Source: Pelomonas cellulosilytica
GTDB lineage: Bacteria > Pseudomonadota > Gammaproteobacteria > Burkholderiales > Burkholderiaceae_C
Length of the DNA stretch: 64,000 bases
Direction: 5' to 3'
Assembly: GCF_021353265.1 (NCBI RefSeq)
Contig: NZ_JAJTWU010000008.1
Span: forward strand, 292,018 to 356,017
The translations under genes were made by a program, and so were the position numbers. Within the stretch, counting starts at the first letter, position 1; each line of letters starts with the position of its first letter. The notes beneath the pieces are model-generated. The model was not told the origin of the DNA. It made no database searches and saw only the letters and a program-made list of their open reading frames with translations. Shown piece after piece: positions 53,638-63,179 of this stretch.

Positions 53638-54378
53638 TCAATCGAAGAGGTCGCCCGACTCGGGCGCTGGCGCGGCTGGTGGCGGGCTTTTTGGGTTGGC
53701 TCGCGACAGGCGCTTGTCGGCGGCGGCTCTCGATGGCAACGGCGTCGGGTCGGCCTCTAGCAGTTCGGAGGGGTAGGCCTTCATGAAGCCCATGGCGTCT
53801 TCAGTGGTGCAGTTCAACCAGGCGTCGAAGTCTTCAGGCGCCAAGATGACCGGCATGCGCTTCTCTTCGCCTGGTTTGTGAAATCGCCGGTACAACGCGT
53901 GGTCATCAGCGTTCACCGTCAGCATGGTGAACGTTGGTACGCGTTGGGCAGTCTTGGGGTCGATCCACATGCCCCACAGGCCAGCGACGCCGACAGGCCC
54001 GCCAATTCGGCGGACGGCCCAGCGCACGGCCCTGCCGGTCTCCCAGCAGGGCTCGTACAGTTCCTCGGCCGGCACGATGCACCAGCGTCGTTTGCGCCAT
54101 GCATCCCGAAAGCTGGGCTTCTCCGCCGCGGTCTCGGATCTGCAGTTGTAGGTCTTCCTGCCAAGTAGCAGATCCTTGGACCATGCCGGAACCAATCCGT
54201 ACTGACCGACGAGCGCCTGCCGGGTTTCACCCGCCTCGGCTTTATCGTCCGATCGCACGATAAACGGGGCGTTGTAGCCCGGCCAGGTCTCGGTCGGCGT
54301 CTCGTCATCCGGCCGCACCACCCCAAAGTGGGCCAGCAGGCGATCTCGCAGCGTGACCGGCTTGTAGTTGGAGCACAT
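53638..54378 (-). CDS. HMCES/YedK SOS response-associated protein
   Basis: The 246-residue protein starts with the catalytic Cys (MCSNYKP, Cys2), and has the NCRSETAAEKPSFRDAWRKRRWCIVPAEELYEP and YRRFHKPGEEKRMPVIL segments that form the abasic-site crosslink site (His near residue 167). HMCES proteins bind abasic sites in single-stranded DNA through a thiazolidine. The C-terminal 30 residues are disordered. It lies in a mobile-rich region, where such genes are common. Confidence 0.93.
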   Translation of the reverse strand: MCSNYKPVTLRDRLLAHFGVVRPDDETPTETWPGYNAPFIVRSDDKAEAGETRQALVGQYGLVPAWSKDLLLGRKTYNCRSETAAEKPSFRDAWRKRRWCIVPAEELYEPCWETGRAVRWAVRRIGGPVGVAGLWGMWIDPKTAQRVPTFTMLTVNADDHALYRRFHKPGEEKRMPVILAPEDFDAWLNCTTEDAMGFMKAYPSELLEADPTPLPSRAAADKRLSRANPKSPPPAAPAPESGDLFD

Positions 54379-54384
54379 GTTGCG

Positions 54385-54711
54385 TCACGGGCGATCGGTC
54401 TTCATCCGCCACCCGTGGTCAGCGCGCCGCATCGCCCGACACTGAGCGTGCTCGACGCGGTCCTTGCGCTTCGCATCGGCGAGGGGCTTCCATTGCATGT
54501 TGGACGGGGCGTCCGCGCCTCCGGCGCAAAGCGGGGTGACGTGGTCAACCACGGCGCCCGTGCACTTGCCCTTGGTCGCGCCGTTGACAGGGCAGGGGGG
54601 CTGCCGCTTGAACTGCGCCACTGCCGACGATGATCGGTGCGGCTTGGCGCCGGCCGGCGCGACGATCAGCGCGAAGACGACAAAGGCGTCGAGGGTGCGA
54701 TGACGCTGCAT
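54385..54711 (-). CDS. Secreted HNH endonuclease-like protein
   Basis: The 108-residue protein has a hydrophobic start (HRTLDAFVVFALIVAPAGA) and the HNH segments GAVVDHVTPLCAGGADAPSNMQWKPL with Asp-His and Asn, His ligands and Cys pairs. Such proteins cut DNA and are often plasmid-linked. It starts 7 bases before the HMCES gene on the same strand, perhaps co-expressed. Confidence 0.8.
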   Translation of the reverse strand: MQRHRTLDAFVVFALIVAPAGAKPHRSSSAVAQFKRQPPCPVNGATKGKCTGAVVDHVTPLCAGGADAPSNMQWKPLADAKRKDRVEHAQCRAMRRADHGWRMKTDRP

Positions 54712-54720
54712 GCCCCTACG

Positions 54721-55044
54721 CTACCTGTGCTGGCTTCTCCGAACAACCGCGGCTGGCGATGGGCCGTCGCTTGCGCCATTTGCCGCCTCTGCGTACGTGC
54801 AGAGCCAGGAGCAGTACGAGGTTTTCGCGCGGGAGCGGCGGTAGTGCTGCTTTTTGAACGTCAAACATACCCGGCCTGCCCAGTCCGCATCGACCTCGAC
54901 GCGGATCTCATCATCCACCGTGCATGCAGGGGCGGGCAGCGAATTCAATGCCTGAGCGACGTACTGGCTGGGCACCCGGCCGAGGATGCCGTTGTCCACA
55001 TGCGTGGACGGGAGCGGCGCGATGTGGTCTGGATGGGAGTTCAT
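54721..55044 (-). CDS. Small hypothetical protein of plasmid/island type
   Basis: The 107-residue protein (HPDHIAPLPSTHVDNGILGRVPSQYV, then RVEVDADWAGRVCLTFKKQHYRRSRAK) resembles small plasmid-associated proteins with a basic C-terminus that may bind DNA. No catalytic site is seen. It lies 9 bases upstream of the HNH gene. Confidence 0.55.
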   Translation of the reverse strand: MNSHPDHIAPLPSTHVDNGILGRVPSQYVAQALNSLPAPACTVDDEIRVEVDADWAGRVCLTFKKQHYRRSRAKTSYCSWLCTYAEAANGASDGPSPAAVVRRSQHR

Positions 55045-55219
55045 GCAGCGATGGTCCCGCCGCGGTGGCTCGTGAGATGAGCCAGGGGCGGCGCCCTCCC
55101 CCAAAAGGGGGAGGCTTGGGGGATTGGACCAGCCGACAGCCCCCACCGTTCCCCCCTTGGAGCGATATGCAGGCGGCAGCCAAGCGCCGAGACTGGCTGC
55201 ATCGATCCAGGAGCCTGCC

Positions 55220-55408
55220 ATGCAAAGCCGCCCGACCTTCCAGCCAGAGATCCCAGCACGCCAGCAACGCGGCAATGTGGTCCGCATCACACCCGAGCGC
55301 CTGCGCGCGTTCCTGGCCAAGGAGGGGCAGCATGTCGTCGTCGAGCCGTTGACAGACGAATTGGCTTGGGAAGGTACCGAGATCGACGTGCGCAGGACCG
55401 TGCTTTGA
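55220..55408 (+). CDS. Small hypothetical protein
   Basis: The 62-residue protein starts behind AGGAG (55208-55212) and reads QSRPTFQPEIPARQQRGNVVRITPERLRAFLAKEGQHV. It may be a short regulatory or DNA-associated protein. Not recognised. Confidence 0.45.
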   Translation: MQSRPTFQPEIPARQQRGNVVRITPERLRAFLAKEGQHVVVEPLTDELAWEGTEIDVRRTVL

Positions 55409-55974
55409 AGGTCGTCGGGCAGTTGGGCGACGCGGCCCTCCTGCCCGTATGCCGGCACCTTCATCGGGCACGCGAGACGGGCGAGGCAGCAGCGCGCCAC
55501 AGGCGTGAGGCTGGAGCGAGGCGCTTCGAACGGGCGTTCCCCTGCGGACGACGGTTGACCCGCGCGAGCTGCGCCACCAGCGCACCATCCCATGGTGTGG
55601 CGTCGTCGGCCATGCGAAGCGCAAGGCACGGTTGGTCTTTTGTCCCCCAATCCTCACGATTGCGGACGAGCACGAGACAACTTGCACCTGTCGTTGCGTC
55701 GCACGGTGCGCATGGGCAAAGTGAGGTCGTCGTCAAGCGCGCCGTCGGCGGGTGGCGCCGCGCTCATGGCGGCACATGACAACCAAGAGTCCGGCGAAGC
55801 TGTTGGCACGCCTGCAGTACAGCCGCCAGAGATTGCACTGGTTGTTGCCGAGCCGACAGATCGAGTACACCGATTGATCGGCATCATTCAAGGGCTTGCG
55901 GTGGACGGCCGAAAGCCAACAGAGAAGAAAGCGTCGGCCGGGAGCTGGCAAAGCATTGCCCAGTACACGGGCGC
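55409..55974. other. Unassigned region before the regulator fragment
   Basis: About 566 bases. Several long frames exist but none looks conserved. It appears to be part of the relic-rich patch. Confidence 0.35.
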
Positions 55975-56122
55975 TTTCGTGCTGACTCCAGCGACGCGTC
56001 GTCCAGGGCCGAAACCGCTTGCGCGAGTCGCCGCATCCAAACCACCTCGACACCTGACCGGAGAGGGCGATGCGGATGCCGTCACCAGCATCCGGGTCGT
56101 CTTCGACCCCCAGCAATTTCAT
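55975..56122 (-). pseudogene. OmpR/QseB-type response regulator N-terminal fragment
   Basis: On the minus strand KLLGVEDDPDAGDGIRIALSGQ is the start of an OmpR-type receiver domain. After the QxG, one base appears to be missing, and EVVWMRRLAQAVSALDDASLES follows in the next frame, as expected for the second helix of such a domain. Recognition stops near 55975, so the rest of the gene is lost. Confidence 0.5.
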
Positions 56123-56296
56123 ACGCTTCGACGTCGAAAGTAGTGGCGGCCAGTTTGGGAATGGACGTATCGATGACGTGCATCGGTGGCGCGCGGCTTA
56201 AGTCTTCGTTAAGGCAAAGCCGAAGAAGCCTTTAGATGCGATCGGCAGCATTCGACTTCACGGGATGCCTTCGCAGCCTGTCCCTCAGTGAATGCC

Positions 56297-57115
56297 ATGA
56301 AATACATCATCAAATTCTCGTTCATCGGCTCTATCGCCGTCGTCTCCTTTGCCGCCATTGTCGCGTTCTCTCCGGACGCAACAGCGGCTGAACTCAGTGC
56401 TTCGGAGTCGTCGCTGACGTTCGGCACGGGTGTCGGGATCGGCCCCGACTATCTGGGGTCGAAGAAGAACAAGACCGTGCCCATGCTTCTTCTGGACTAT
56501 CAGCATCGCAGCGGTCTGTTTGCCAGCACGCAGCGCGGCATTGGCTGGGGCGGAGAAAGCAAGGCTTTCGAGTACAGCCTGGCCGTCAATGGCCGTGCCG
56601 AGCGCACGGACCAGGACCATAAGTCTCTGAGTTTCAAGAGTGGCAGCAGTGAGTTGCTTGGCATGGGCACGGTCAAGTCATCCGCTGTTGCTCAGGGCAA
56701 CATCACCTATCGCCTTGGCGACAGTGCCAGAATTCACGTGAACTTTGAGGCGCCGCTGACTCACCGAGACAATGGATCGACAGTTCAGCTCGGCGGCGAA
56801 TACACCGTCTGGCATTCGGTAGCGAATTCCGTCGAACTCAATGGATCGATGGATGTCGCAGACGGCAAATACATGCGCACCTACTTCGGCGTAAGCGCTA
56901 CTCAATCGGCAGCCTCCGGATACGCGATCTATGCACCAAAGTCGGGCCTCTACAAGGTCGAGCTGAGCGTGGGCTGGACTCACCGTATCGATCAGCACTG
57001 GCGCGTCGTCACCGTGGCGGGTCTTGAACGTCTCACGGGAGATGCCGGCAAGAGCCCCATTTCCCTGCGCAAGAACGCGCCACAGGGCGGCGTGATGGTG
57101 TCGTATTCGTACTGA
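56297..57115 (+). CDS. MipA/OmpV family outer membrane protein
   Basis: The 272-residue product has a signal peptide (KFSFIGSIAVVSFAAIVAFSPDATA) and a beta-rich mature part (LTFGTGVGIGPDYLGSKKNKTVPMLLLDYQHRSGLFASTQRGIGW), the pattern of the MipA/OmpV family; the C-terminal residue is Tyr after VMVSYS, suited for barrel insertion. The family scaffolds murein synthesis or acts as a porin. GTG at 56288 is an alternative start. It is upstream of the subtilase gene in the same direction. Confidence 0.85.
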   Translation: MKYIIKFSFIGSIAVVSFAAIVAFSPDATAAELSASESSLTFGTGVGIGPDYLGSKKNKTVPMLLLDYQHRSGLFASTQRGIGWGGESKAFEYSLAVNGRAERTDQDHKSLSFKSGSSELLGMGTVKSSAVAQGNITYRLGDSARIHVNFEAPLTHRDNGSTVQLGGEYTVWHSVANSVELNGSMDVADGKYMRTYFGVSATQSAASGYAIYAPKSGLYKVELSVGWTHRIDQHWRVVTVAGLERLTGDAGKSPISLRKNAPQGGVMVSYSY

Positions 57116-57312
57116 CTCGCGGCCCGGTCGAACCGTCCCTGTCGGCCTCGCCCAGCTCTCGTTGCCGGGAGTTGACCGAGACACCTGCCGTATTTCAACA
57201 GCAAGCTCCCGCATCGCAGGCACCGGTTCCCGCAGGTCGTCGCATGCGCGCCGGTTGAGCGCAATGCTCTGCATAGAGTCGCGCTGGTTTTCACAACATC
57301 GGAACACGCACG

Positions 57313-59136
57313 ATGCGCTTTCACCGCCCACTTCTCCTTTGCAGTCTGCTGGCCAGCTTGGCCATCACTACTCTCCCGGCCTCCGCGCAGCCCCCCGCCG
57401 CGCCGGCCAGGCAAGTGATCACCAGCTCTGACCAGTTGCCACGCCGCAGCGTAAAGCTGGACAAGCTGCCCAGCTACTATCTCAGCGCCCCGCGTGCCGA
57501 GGTGCAGGCCCTGGCGGAAGTGGTGCAGAAGAACCTGCAATCCGATCTGGATACGCTGGACATCCGCGATGCCGCGACGCTGCGGGAGTATCTCGGCACG
57601 CTGCTGAACCTGGCGCAATTCAAGGGCGACTGGTCTGCGGTGCCGGGCTTGGTCGCACAGCTCAAGGCTCAGCAAGACAAGCCAGGCCCGCGCGCCACGA
57701 CGGGCGTGATGGCCGGCATCCTGGCCGATCAGCAACTAGGCGACCGGGACGCTGCCTGGGTGCGCGCGGAGGTGGAGAAGCGCTTCGGTGCGCTGGACTG
57801 GACCGATGCGGGCGAGGGCATCAAGAGCACCAAGAGCCAGCTTGAGCTCATGAACCCGCAATTTGTAAAGGGCGTGTTCGAGCAGCAGCTGGATGTGGCG
57901 GCGCGCAACGCCAACCTCGTGGTGCCCGAGGACATAGCCGCCACCATCGTGGGCGCGCGGCTGCAGCAGGAGCTTGTCCTGCCGCTGAAGACCGCCCTCG
58001 TGGCCGGCCTGCAAGCCGTGGTGGACCGCCACGCCGCGCAGGCGACCGCCAAGCCTGACGTCTGGACGCCACGACAGTTCGCTATCGCGCCAACTGTGAA
58101 AGCCAGCGAGGTGGGCGTGGGCATCTGGGACTCTGGTGTGGACCTGAAGCTGTTCAAGACCACGGCGGTGCCGGGTCTGACGATGGATGCCGACGGCCGT
58201 CTGACCACCGGCGATCTGCTGCGCCCGCTGGGCGAGGCGGCGCCGCGCTGGCCCGAGCTGCAGCAGCTCATCAAGGGCTACATGGACCAGCGCGCCGCGC
58301 TCGACACACCCGACGCACGCCGGCTGCGTGAGGTTGTGGCCGGCCTCAAGGCTGAGCAGGCCAAGTCCTTCCAGGAGGACATGAGCCTCACGACCCTTTA
58401 CGTCCACGGCACCCACGTCGCCGGTATCGCCGTGGCGGGCAATCCCTTCGCCCGCGTGTACGCCGCCACGGTGCTGTGGGACTACAAAACGGAGCCGTTC
58501 AAGCCGAGCGAGGAGCATGCCCGGCGTGTCGCCGCCGGCTACCGGGCCATGGTGGAAAGCTTCAAGCAGCAGAAGCTACGCGTGGTGAACATGAGCTGGC
58601 GCGATAGCGCCGCGAAATACGAGTACGCACTGACCTGGCACAACATGGGAACTGATGCTGAAGACCGAAAGCGCCTGGCGCGCCAGCTGTTCGCCATTGA
58701 ACGCGATGCGCTGCGCGACGCCATGGCCGGCGCGCCCGACATCCTCTTCGTGGCCGGCGCCGGCAACGAGGACAACAGCGCGGACTTTGAAGAGTACGTT
58801 CCTGCCGGCCTGCAGCTGCCCAACCTCATCACTGTGGGAGCCGCCGACACCGCTGGTGACGAGACCAGTTTCTCCACCTTTGGCAAGACGGTGGTGGTGT
58901 ATGCCAACGGCTTCGAAGTGGAGAGTTATTTGCCCGGGGGCGACAAGATGAAGTTGAACGGCACCAGCATGGCCAGCCCCCAGATCACCAACCTGGCTGC
59001 CAAGCTATTCGCGCTTCAGCCGGGGTTGACCATGCTGCAGGTGAAGAATGCGATCCTGGATGGTGCGGATGCACGTGGCCGGGTGCGGCTCGCGAACCCA
59101 CGCAAGAGCGCAGAGTTGTTGGGCATCGCGCTTTGA
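57313..59136 (+). CDS. Secreted subtilisin-like (S8) serine protease
   Basis: The 607-residue protein has a signal peptide (RFHRPLLLCSLLASLAITTLPASA), then a long N-terminal helical region (residues 40-260) and the S8 core: Asp in GIWDSGVD (about 273), His in YVHGTHVAGIAV (about 365) and Ser in NGTSMASPQITN (about 552), with the oxyanion Asn in VAGAGNEDNSAD. The large insertion between Asp and His (about 90 residues) is unusual. It is exported and may act on envelope or external proteins. Confidence 0.92.
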   Translation: MRFHRPLLLCSLLASLAITTLPASAQPPAAPARQVITSSDQLPRRSVKLDKLPSYYLSAPRAEVQALAEVVQKNLQSDLDTLDIRDAATLREYLGTLLNLAQFKGDWSAVPGLVAQLKAQQDKPGPRATTGVMAGILADQQLGDRDAAWVRAEVEKRFGALDWTDAGEGIKSTKSQLELMNPQFVKGVFEQQLDVAARNANLVVPEDIAATIVGARLQQELVLPLKTALVAGLQAVVDRHAAQATAKPDVWTPRQFAIAPTVKASEVGVGIWDSGVDLKLFKTTAVPGLTMDADGRLTTGDLLRPLGEAAPRWPELQQLIKGYMDQRAALDTPDARRLREVVAGLKAEQAKSFQEDMSLTTLYVHGTHVAGIAVAGNPFARVYAATVLWDYKTEPFKPSEEHARRVAAGYRAMVESFKQQKLRVVNMSWRDSAAKYEYALTWHNMGTDAEDRKRLARQLFAIERDALRDAMAGAPDILFVAGAGNEDNSADFEEYVPAGLQLPNLITVGAADTAGDETSFSTFGKTVVVYANGFEVESYLPGGDKMKLNGTSMASPQITNLAAKLFALQPGLTMLQVKNAILDGADARGRVRLANPRKSAELLGIAL

Positions 59137-59270
59137 GCTCGCGCTCATAACCTGTCGGTTCAGCCTCTCGGAAAGGCGGACGGTCGGATGCCACTCGGAA
59201 CCGCACCGTCCATCGGGAGCTTGGAATCGTACGCTGCGTGCGCCGTCATCGAAGCTGCAGCCGCTCGGCC

Positions 59271-61475
59271 TTAGGGCTTCGATGGCGCCGTCGAAAGAGC
59301 CGTCACCACGACCGGGCGGGTCGACAACGCGCTTGCTGCCGTTTGCGACTTGCCTTCATTCAACGCCGCGCTATCGGACAGAATGCTGACCGCCTCGTTC
59401 AAGACGACGTCGTTGACGGATTTCTGGGTTTTCTCGATAGCGAGGTTCTTGCTCAGCTTGCGTTCGTTGAACTGCAAGCCATCGTCCGACAGCCCGCCGC
59501 CCTCGGCCACTTCTTCGGCGCTCAGCATGTTCGCTATGCGCGCCTGCATAACGGCGCGTTCCTTACGCCGCACCGCTTCGTTGAGCGAAATCACGTTGCC
59601 CTTGCGCCGCTCCCGTGCCTTCGTGATGTCGTCCAACAGGTTCTGGTAATCACGGTCGTGCTGAACGCGCCCCTCGTGCCACGCAAGCAGGCGGGGCAAT
59701 TGCGCCTTGATGTCGCCAACGGGTGCGTAGTCGGCAGCCTTGACATGGGTCGCCGGCAAGGCGTTGTCGTAGCTCGATTCGCCGAACAAGCTTTCGTTGC
59801 CGCTTTGCAAATAGCCGATGTCGGGTGTCACGCCGCGCAACTGCGTGGTGCCGCCATCTACGCGGAAGAACTGCGCGATGGTCATCTTCAATTCGCCGTA
59901 CGCCGCATTGGCATTGCGGGCAACCTGGTCGAGATTTGCCACGGTCTGGACCGTGCCCTTGCCGAAGCTGGGCTCGCCGATGATCAAGCCGCGGCCATAG
60001 TCTTGGATCGCAGCCGCAAAGATCTCCGACGCTGAAGCCGAGGCCCGGTTGATCAGCACGCCCATCGGCCCGCTCCAAGCTACCTCGGTGTGGACGTTTC
60101 TGCCCACGATGACGTCGCCCTTGACATCGCGCGTCTGGACCACAGGCACCTTCCCGACGAACAGACCCGTCAGATTGATGGCCTCCCGCAGCGAACCTCC
60201 GCCGTTGTTGCGCAGATCCATCAAGACGGCATCCACCTTCTGAGCCTTCAGTTGCGCCAGCAACTTGCCCACGTCGCCGCCTGCGCTGCGGTAATCCTTG
60301 TCGCCATTTCGAAGGGCATCGAAATCCTCGTAGAACGACGGCAATGTGATCACGCCGATCAAGCGCTTGCCTTCGCCTGTCGCGACCGAATAGACCTTGG
60401 CCTTGGCTGCAGTGTCCTGAACCTTGATCGTGTCGCGCACCAGGATTACGGTCTTGCTTGGCGCGTCGGGCCCCTTGTCGGCGGGCAGGACGTCCAGGCG
60501 CACCGTCGACCCCACTGCGCCACGAATCAGGGCCACCGTGTCGTCCAGGCGCTGGCCGACGACGTCTTCCATCGTGCTGGTCGGGCCTTGTGCAACGCCC
60601 ACGATGCGGTCGCCCACCTGCAGTTGCCCGGAGAGGCTTGCCGGCCCACCCGCGACCAGCTCGCGTATGGTGGTGTAGCCATCGATGTCGACCAAAACGG
60701 CGCCAATGCCTGCAAGCGACAGCCGCATCGCAATGTCGAAGTTTGCTGCGGCGCGAGGGCCCAGATAGTTGGTATGGGGCTCGATCGCCATCGTGTAGGC
60801 GTTCATGAAGGCCTCGAAGGCGTCGGCGTTGGTGATCTTGCTCAGTCGCCTGGAGTTGCTGTCGTAGCGCTTGTCGAGGATTTTCGCGATTGCCGCGTCC
60901 TCCTGACCCGCGAGCTTGAGCCGCAGCCAGTCGTTCTTCACGCGCTTGCGCCACAGATCCAGCGCATCGGCCTTGGTCGACGGCCAGGACTGGTCCTTGC
61001 GGTCCATCATCAGCGTCTCGTCGCTGTCGAAACTGAACCCCTTGTCCAGCAGGCTGCGCGCATAGGCCATGCGCTCGATGGCCCGACGTTCGTACAAGTT
61101 AAATATCTCGAATGGCGCGCGCAAATCCTCGGTCAGGATCGCGTCGTCAAGCCTGGACCGCTCGACGGCAAGGCGGTCGATGTCGGACTGCAGAAAATAG
61201 ACCTTCTCGGGGTCCAGCGCCTTCAGGTACTGATCGAACACCTTGCTCGACAAGGCGTCATCCAGCGGTACGGCCTTGTAGTGGTAGCGCGAAAGCAATC
61301 CCGCCGCCAGGTAGGCCGCTTTGGCCTCTTGCACCGCCGGCACCAGGGGTGGCGGATAGGCAAGCTCCGAATCCGCTGCGGCGCCCTGAATCGCGAACGC
61401 CAGGGTGAGAAGGAACCCAATCAACTGCTGTCTCAATCTCGCTCCACCACGCGGCAAGTCGCATTCCGAAGCCAT
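59271..61475 (-). CDS. prc: Carboxy-terminal processing protease (tail-specific protease) Prc
   Basis: The 734-residue protein is a periplasmic tail-specific protease. It has a signal peptide (GARLRQQLIGFLLTLAFAIQGAAA), a PDZ domain (GAVLVDIDGYTTIRELVAGGPASLSGQLQVGDRIVGV, about residues 250-290) and the S41 catalytic Ser in ASASASEIFAAAIQ and Lys in GEPSFGKGTVQT. Like other Prc proteins it has long N- and C-terminal helical parts. It trims FtsI or cleaves SsrA-tagged proteins; its natural target here is unknown. The gene at 61496 starts close upstream on the same strand. Confidence 0.93.
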   Translation of the reverse strand: MASECDLPRGGARLRQQLIGFLLTLAFAIQGAAADSELAYPPPLVPAVQEAKAAYLAAGLLSRYHYKAVPLDDALSSKVFDQYLKALDPEKVYFLQSDIDRLAVERSRLDDAILTEDLRAPFEIFNLYERRAIERMAYARSLLDKGFSFDSDETLMMDRKDQSWPSTKADALDLWRKRVKNDWLRLKLAGQEDAAIAKILDKRYDSNSRRLSKITNADAFEAFMNAYTMAIEPHTNYLGPRAAANFDIAMRLSLAGIGAVLVDIDGYTTIRELVAGGPASLSGQLQVGDRIVGVAQGPTSTMEDVVGQRLDDTVALIRGAVGSTVRLDVLPADKGPDAPSKTVILVRDTIKVQDTAAKAKVYSVATGEGKRLIGVITLPSFYEDFDALRNGDKDYRSAGGDVGKLLAQLKAQKVDAVLMDLRNNGGGSLREAINLTGLFVGKVPVVQTRDVKGDVIVGRNVHTEVAWSGPMGVLINRASASASEIFAAAIQDYGRGLIIGEPSFGKGTVQTVANLDQVARNANAAYGELKMTIAQFFRVDGGTTQLRGVTPDIGYLQSGNESLFGESSYDNALPATHVKAADYAPVGDIKAQLPRLLAWHEGRVQHDRDYQNLLDDITKARERRKGNVISLNEAVRRKERAVMQARIANMLSAEEVAEGGGLSDDGLQFNERKLSKNLAIEKTQKSVNDVVLNEAVSILSDSAALNEGKSQTAASALSTRPVVVTALSTAPSKP

Positions 61476-61495
61476 GATGGTCGCACGACGCCGCT

Positions 61496-61978
61496 TCAAT
61501 GAACCCACAACACCTCATAGTGCTGTCGGACGGGGACGCCGCGCAGCGGCACCTCTTCGCCCTCGCACCTGCCAAGCAGTGCCTGGCCCAGCGGGGCGTC
61601 GCCGCTGATGACCTGGACGATCTCGCTGCCGCAGACCAGCTTCATGCTGCCCCCTGCCGGGCCTAGAAAGAGCTGTTGCTCTTTGCCATCGGCATCAACC
61701 AGGCAGACCAGCGCGCCGAGCTGTATGCCTTTGCTGTCGTCGTAGGCGGCAGGGCGGAACTGGCGCCATCTTGCGATCGTCTGGCAGATGGCTTCGACGC
61801 GACGCGCCTGGCCAGTGGCCAGGTAGGCGGCTTCGAGACCCAAGGTGTCGTATTTGTTCTCGGCGATGTTTTCTTCGTGCGTCGCCGTCTCATGCGCCAC
61901 CCGCGCGGCCTCTTCGGCTTGCAGCAGGTCTTCGGCAAGCCGTTCCAGCACCTGCTGCTGCAAAAAGAATTTATCCAT
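61496..61978 (-). CDS. GreA/GreB-like transcription factor
   Basis: The 160-residue protein has an N-terminal coiled coil (RLAEDLLQAEEAARVAHETATHEENIAENKYDTLGLEAAYLATGQARRVEA) and a C-terminal FKBP-like Gre domain (GPAGGSMKLVCGSEIVQVISGDAPLGQALLGRCEGEEVPL). It may rescue stalled RNA polymerase. It reaches 61978, and its stop is 20 bases before the prc start. Confidence 0.85.
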   Translation of the reverse strand: MDKFFLQQQVLERLAEDLLQAEEAARVAHETATHEENIAENKYDTLGLEAAYLATGQARRVEAICQTIARWRQFRPAAYDDSKGIQLGALVCLVDADGKEQQLFLGPAGGSMKLVCGSEIVQVISGDAPLGQALLGRCEGEEVPLRGVPVRQHYEVLWVH

Positions 61979-62455
61979 GATGTCTAGGCACGGGCTCTCG
62001 CTAGCTCGACGACCTGCCGATGTTTCGGCCGAGCGGGCACCGGCGCTTCCAAGTCCGGCAGCGCCTGCGCATAGCCTACCCGAGAGCTATCGCTTGCCAA
62101 TGGGCGCTCCAGGCTGACTGCTGCCGCTCGCGGCTGGTCAACCGAGCGGCCGCAACGTGCCCAAAGCGGAAGGTTAGGTTGACGACGAAGGGCGGCGCCA
62201 CAGCGCCTGCCGTGGCTTGAAGCCGAGACCTGGGCTCACGATGCGTCGCGCAAAGCAGTCATCGACTCGTCCGCCCGACAAATGGCTTCGGTGACCGGTC
62301 ATGAGCGCACTACGATCATCGCCTGGAAAGCTGCCGCTGGTCAGCGTCCGCTCCTGGCCGGGACTTCTAGTTAACGATCTTCGCCGAAAGCTGTCGGTCG
62401 AGCCCGTCTTTGCTGAACGCCGAAGCGGGCCTCGCCGCCGGGCCTGCTCATTCGC
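61979..62455. other. Intergenic region with 53-bp repeat copy
   Basis: About 477 bases with no recognised gene. It holds the left copy of an inverted repeat (62258-62310). Confidence 0.6.
62258..62310. repeat. Inverted repeat, left copy, flanking toxin-antitoxin pair
   Basis: This 53-base stretch matches the reverse complement of 63542-63594 at 46 of 53 positions. The common core is GTCATCGACTCGTCCGCC, and both copies hold the palindrome TGACCGGTCA. The two copies enclose the HigB/HigA-type genes. Confidence 0.8.
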
Positions 62456-62779
62456 TCAGGTGGGCGCAGCCCCGATGTCGGTGAAGTTGTTGATCTTCAC
62501 GGCACCGTCCGGGAAACGCGCCACGACCTCAAGCTCACCGCCCATCGCTTCGATGTGGCTGCGCAGCGTCGAGATGTACATGTCGGTGCGCTTCTCCATC
62601 TTGGCGATCGACGGCTGCTGCACGTGCAGCACCTCGGCCAGAACCTTCTGAGACAGCCCGCGGGCCTGCCGTAGCTCGGCCAGCGGCATCTCGACCAGCA
62701 TCGCCCGGGCCTTGGCATCGGCACGCGCCCGTGCCTCGGGCTTCATCGACGCCCGGAGAGTTTCAAACTTCTTAGCCAT
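62456..62779 (-). CDS. HigA-type (XRE) antitoxin
   Basis: The 107-residue protein has an HTH of the XRE type: AELRQARGLSQKVLAEVLHVQQPSIAKMEKRTDMYISTLRSHIEAMGGELEVVARF. It likely neutralises the toxin next to it and represses the pair by binding the palindrome upstream. It starts within the toxin stop (TGATG overlap at 62779), the normal arrangement for toxin-first HigBA modules. Confidence 0.88.
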   Translation of the reverse strand: MAKKFETLRASMKPEARARADAKARAMLVEMPLAELRQARGLSQKVLAEVLHVQQPSIAKMEKRTDMYISTLRSHIEAMGGELEVVARFPDGAVKINNFTDIGAAPT

Positions 62780-63138
62780 CACACAGCCCCTTCCTTTCGC
62801 AACCCGTCCAGGTGCTCGTCGTACAGCCGGTCGGCGAAGGGGACGAAGGTCTCGTACCAGCGGTCGTCGCCAGTCTTGTCCCCGCCGATCAACAGGATCG
62901 CTGTGCGCCGCGGATCGAAGGCGTACAGCGTCCGCAGTGGCTTGCCGTCGTGCTGAGTCCGCAGCTCGCGCATGTGGCCGTGCTTGGAGCCATTGATGCC
63001 ACTGCTGTGCGGGAACCGCAGGTTCGGACCACGCTCTTCCAGCAGCTTCACCGAAGCGGCCACGGAAACCTGCTCGTCCTCGGAGAGCCCGGCCCACCAA
63101 GCCCCGAACTCGTCCGTGTACTCGACTTCCCAAGCCAT
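62779..63138 (-). CDS. HigB/RelE-type toxin (Gp49-like)
   Basis: The 119-residue protein reads WEVEYTDEFGAWWAGLSEDEQVSVAASVKLLEERGPNLRFPHSSGINGSKHGHMRELRTQHDGKPLRTLYAFDPRRTAILLIGGDKTGDDRWYETFVPFADRLYDEHL when split at natural pauses, the Gp49/RelE fold; it cuts mRNA on the ribosome. Basic and catalytic residues KHGHMRELR, RTLYAFDPRR are kept. The toxin comes first and the antitoxin overlaps its stop. Confidence 0.9.
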   Translation of the reverse strand: MAWEVEYTDEFGAWWAGLSEDEQVSVAASVKLLEERGPNLRFPHSSGINGSKHGHMRELRTQHDGKPLRTLYAFDPRRTAILLIGGDKTGDDRWYETFVPFADRLYDEHLDGLRKEGAV

Positions 63139-63158
63139 GGCGGCATCATGCCACGGAA

Positions 63159-63179
63159 GGAATATTCCGTCAACGGAAT
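63159..63179. promoter_or_regulatory. Candidate operator of the toxin-antitoxin pair
   Basis: GGAATATTCC (63159-63168) is a perfect 10-bp palindrome, and ATTCCGT-CA-ACGGAAT (63164-63179) is a perfect inverted repeat that overlaps it. Both lie 20-41 bases upstream of the toxin start (63138) on the minus strand, where the promoter must be. An antitoxin of the HigA type typically represses through such sites. Confidence 0.75.
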
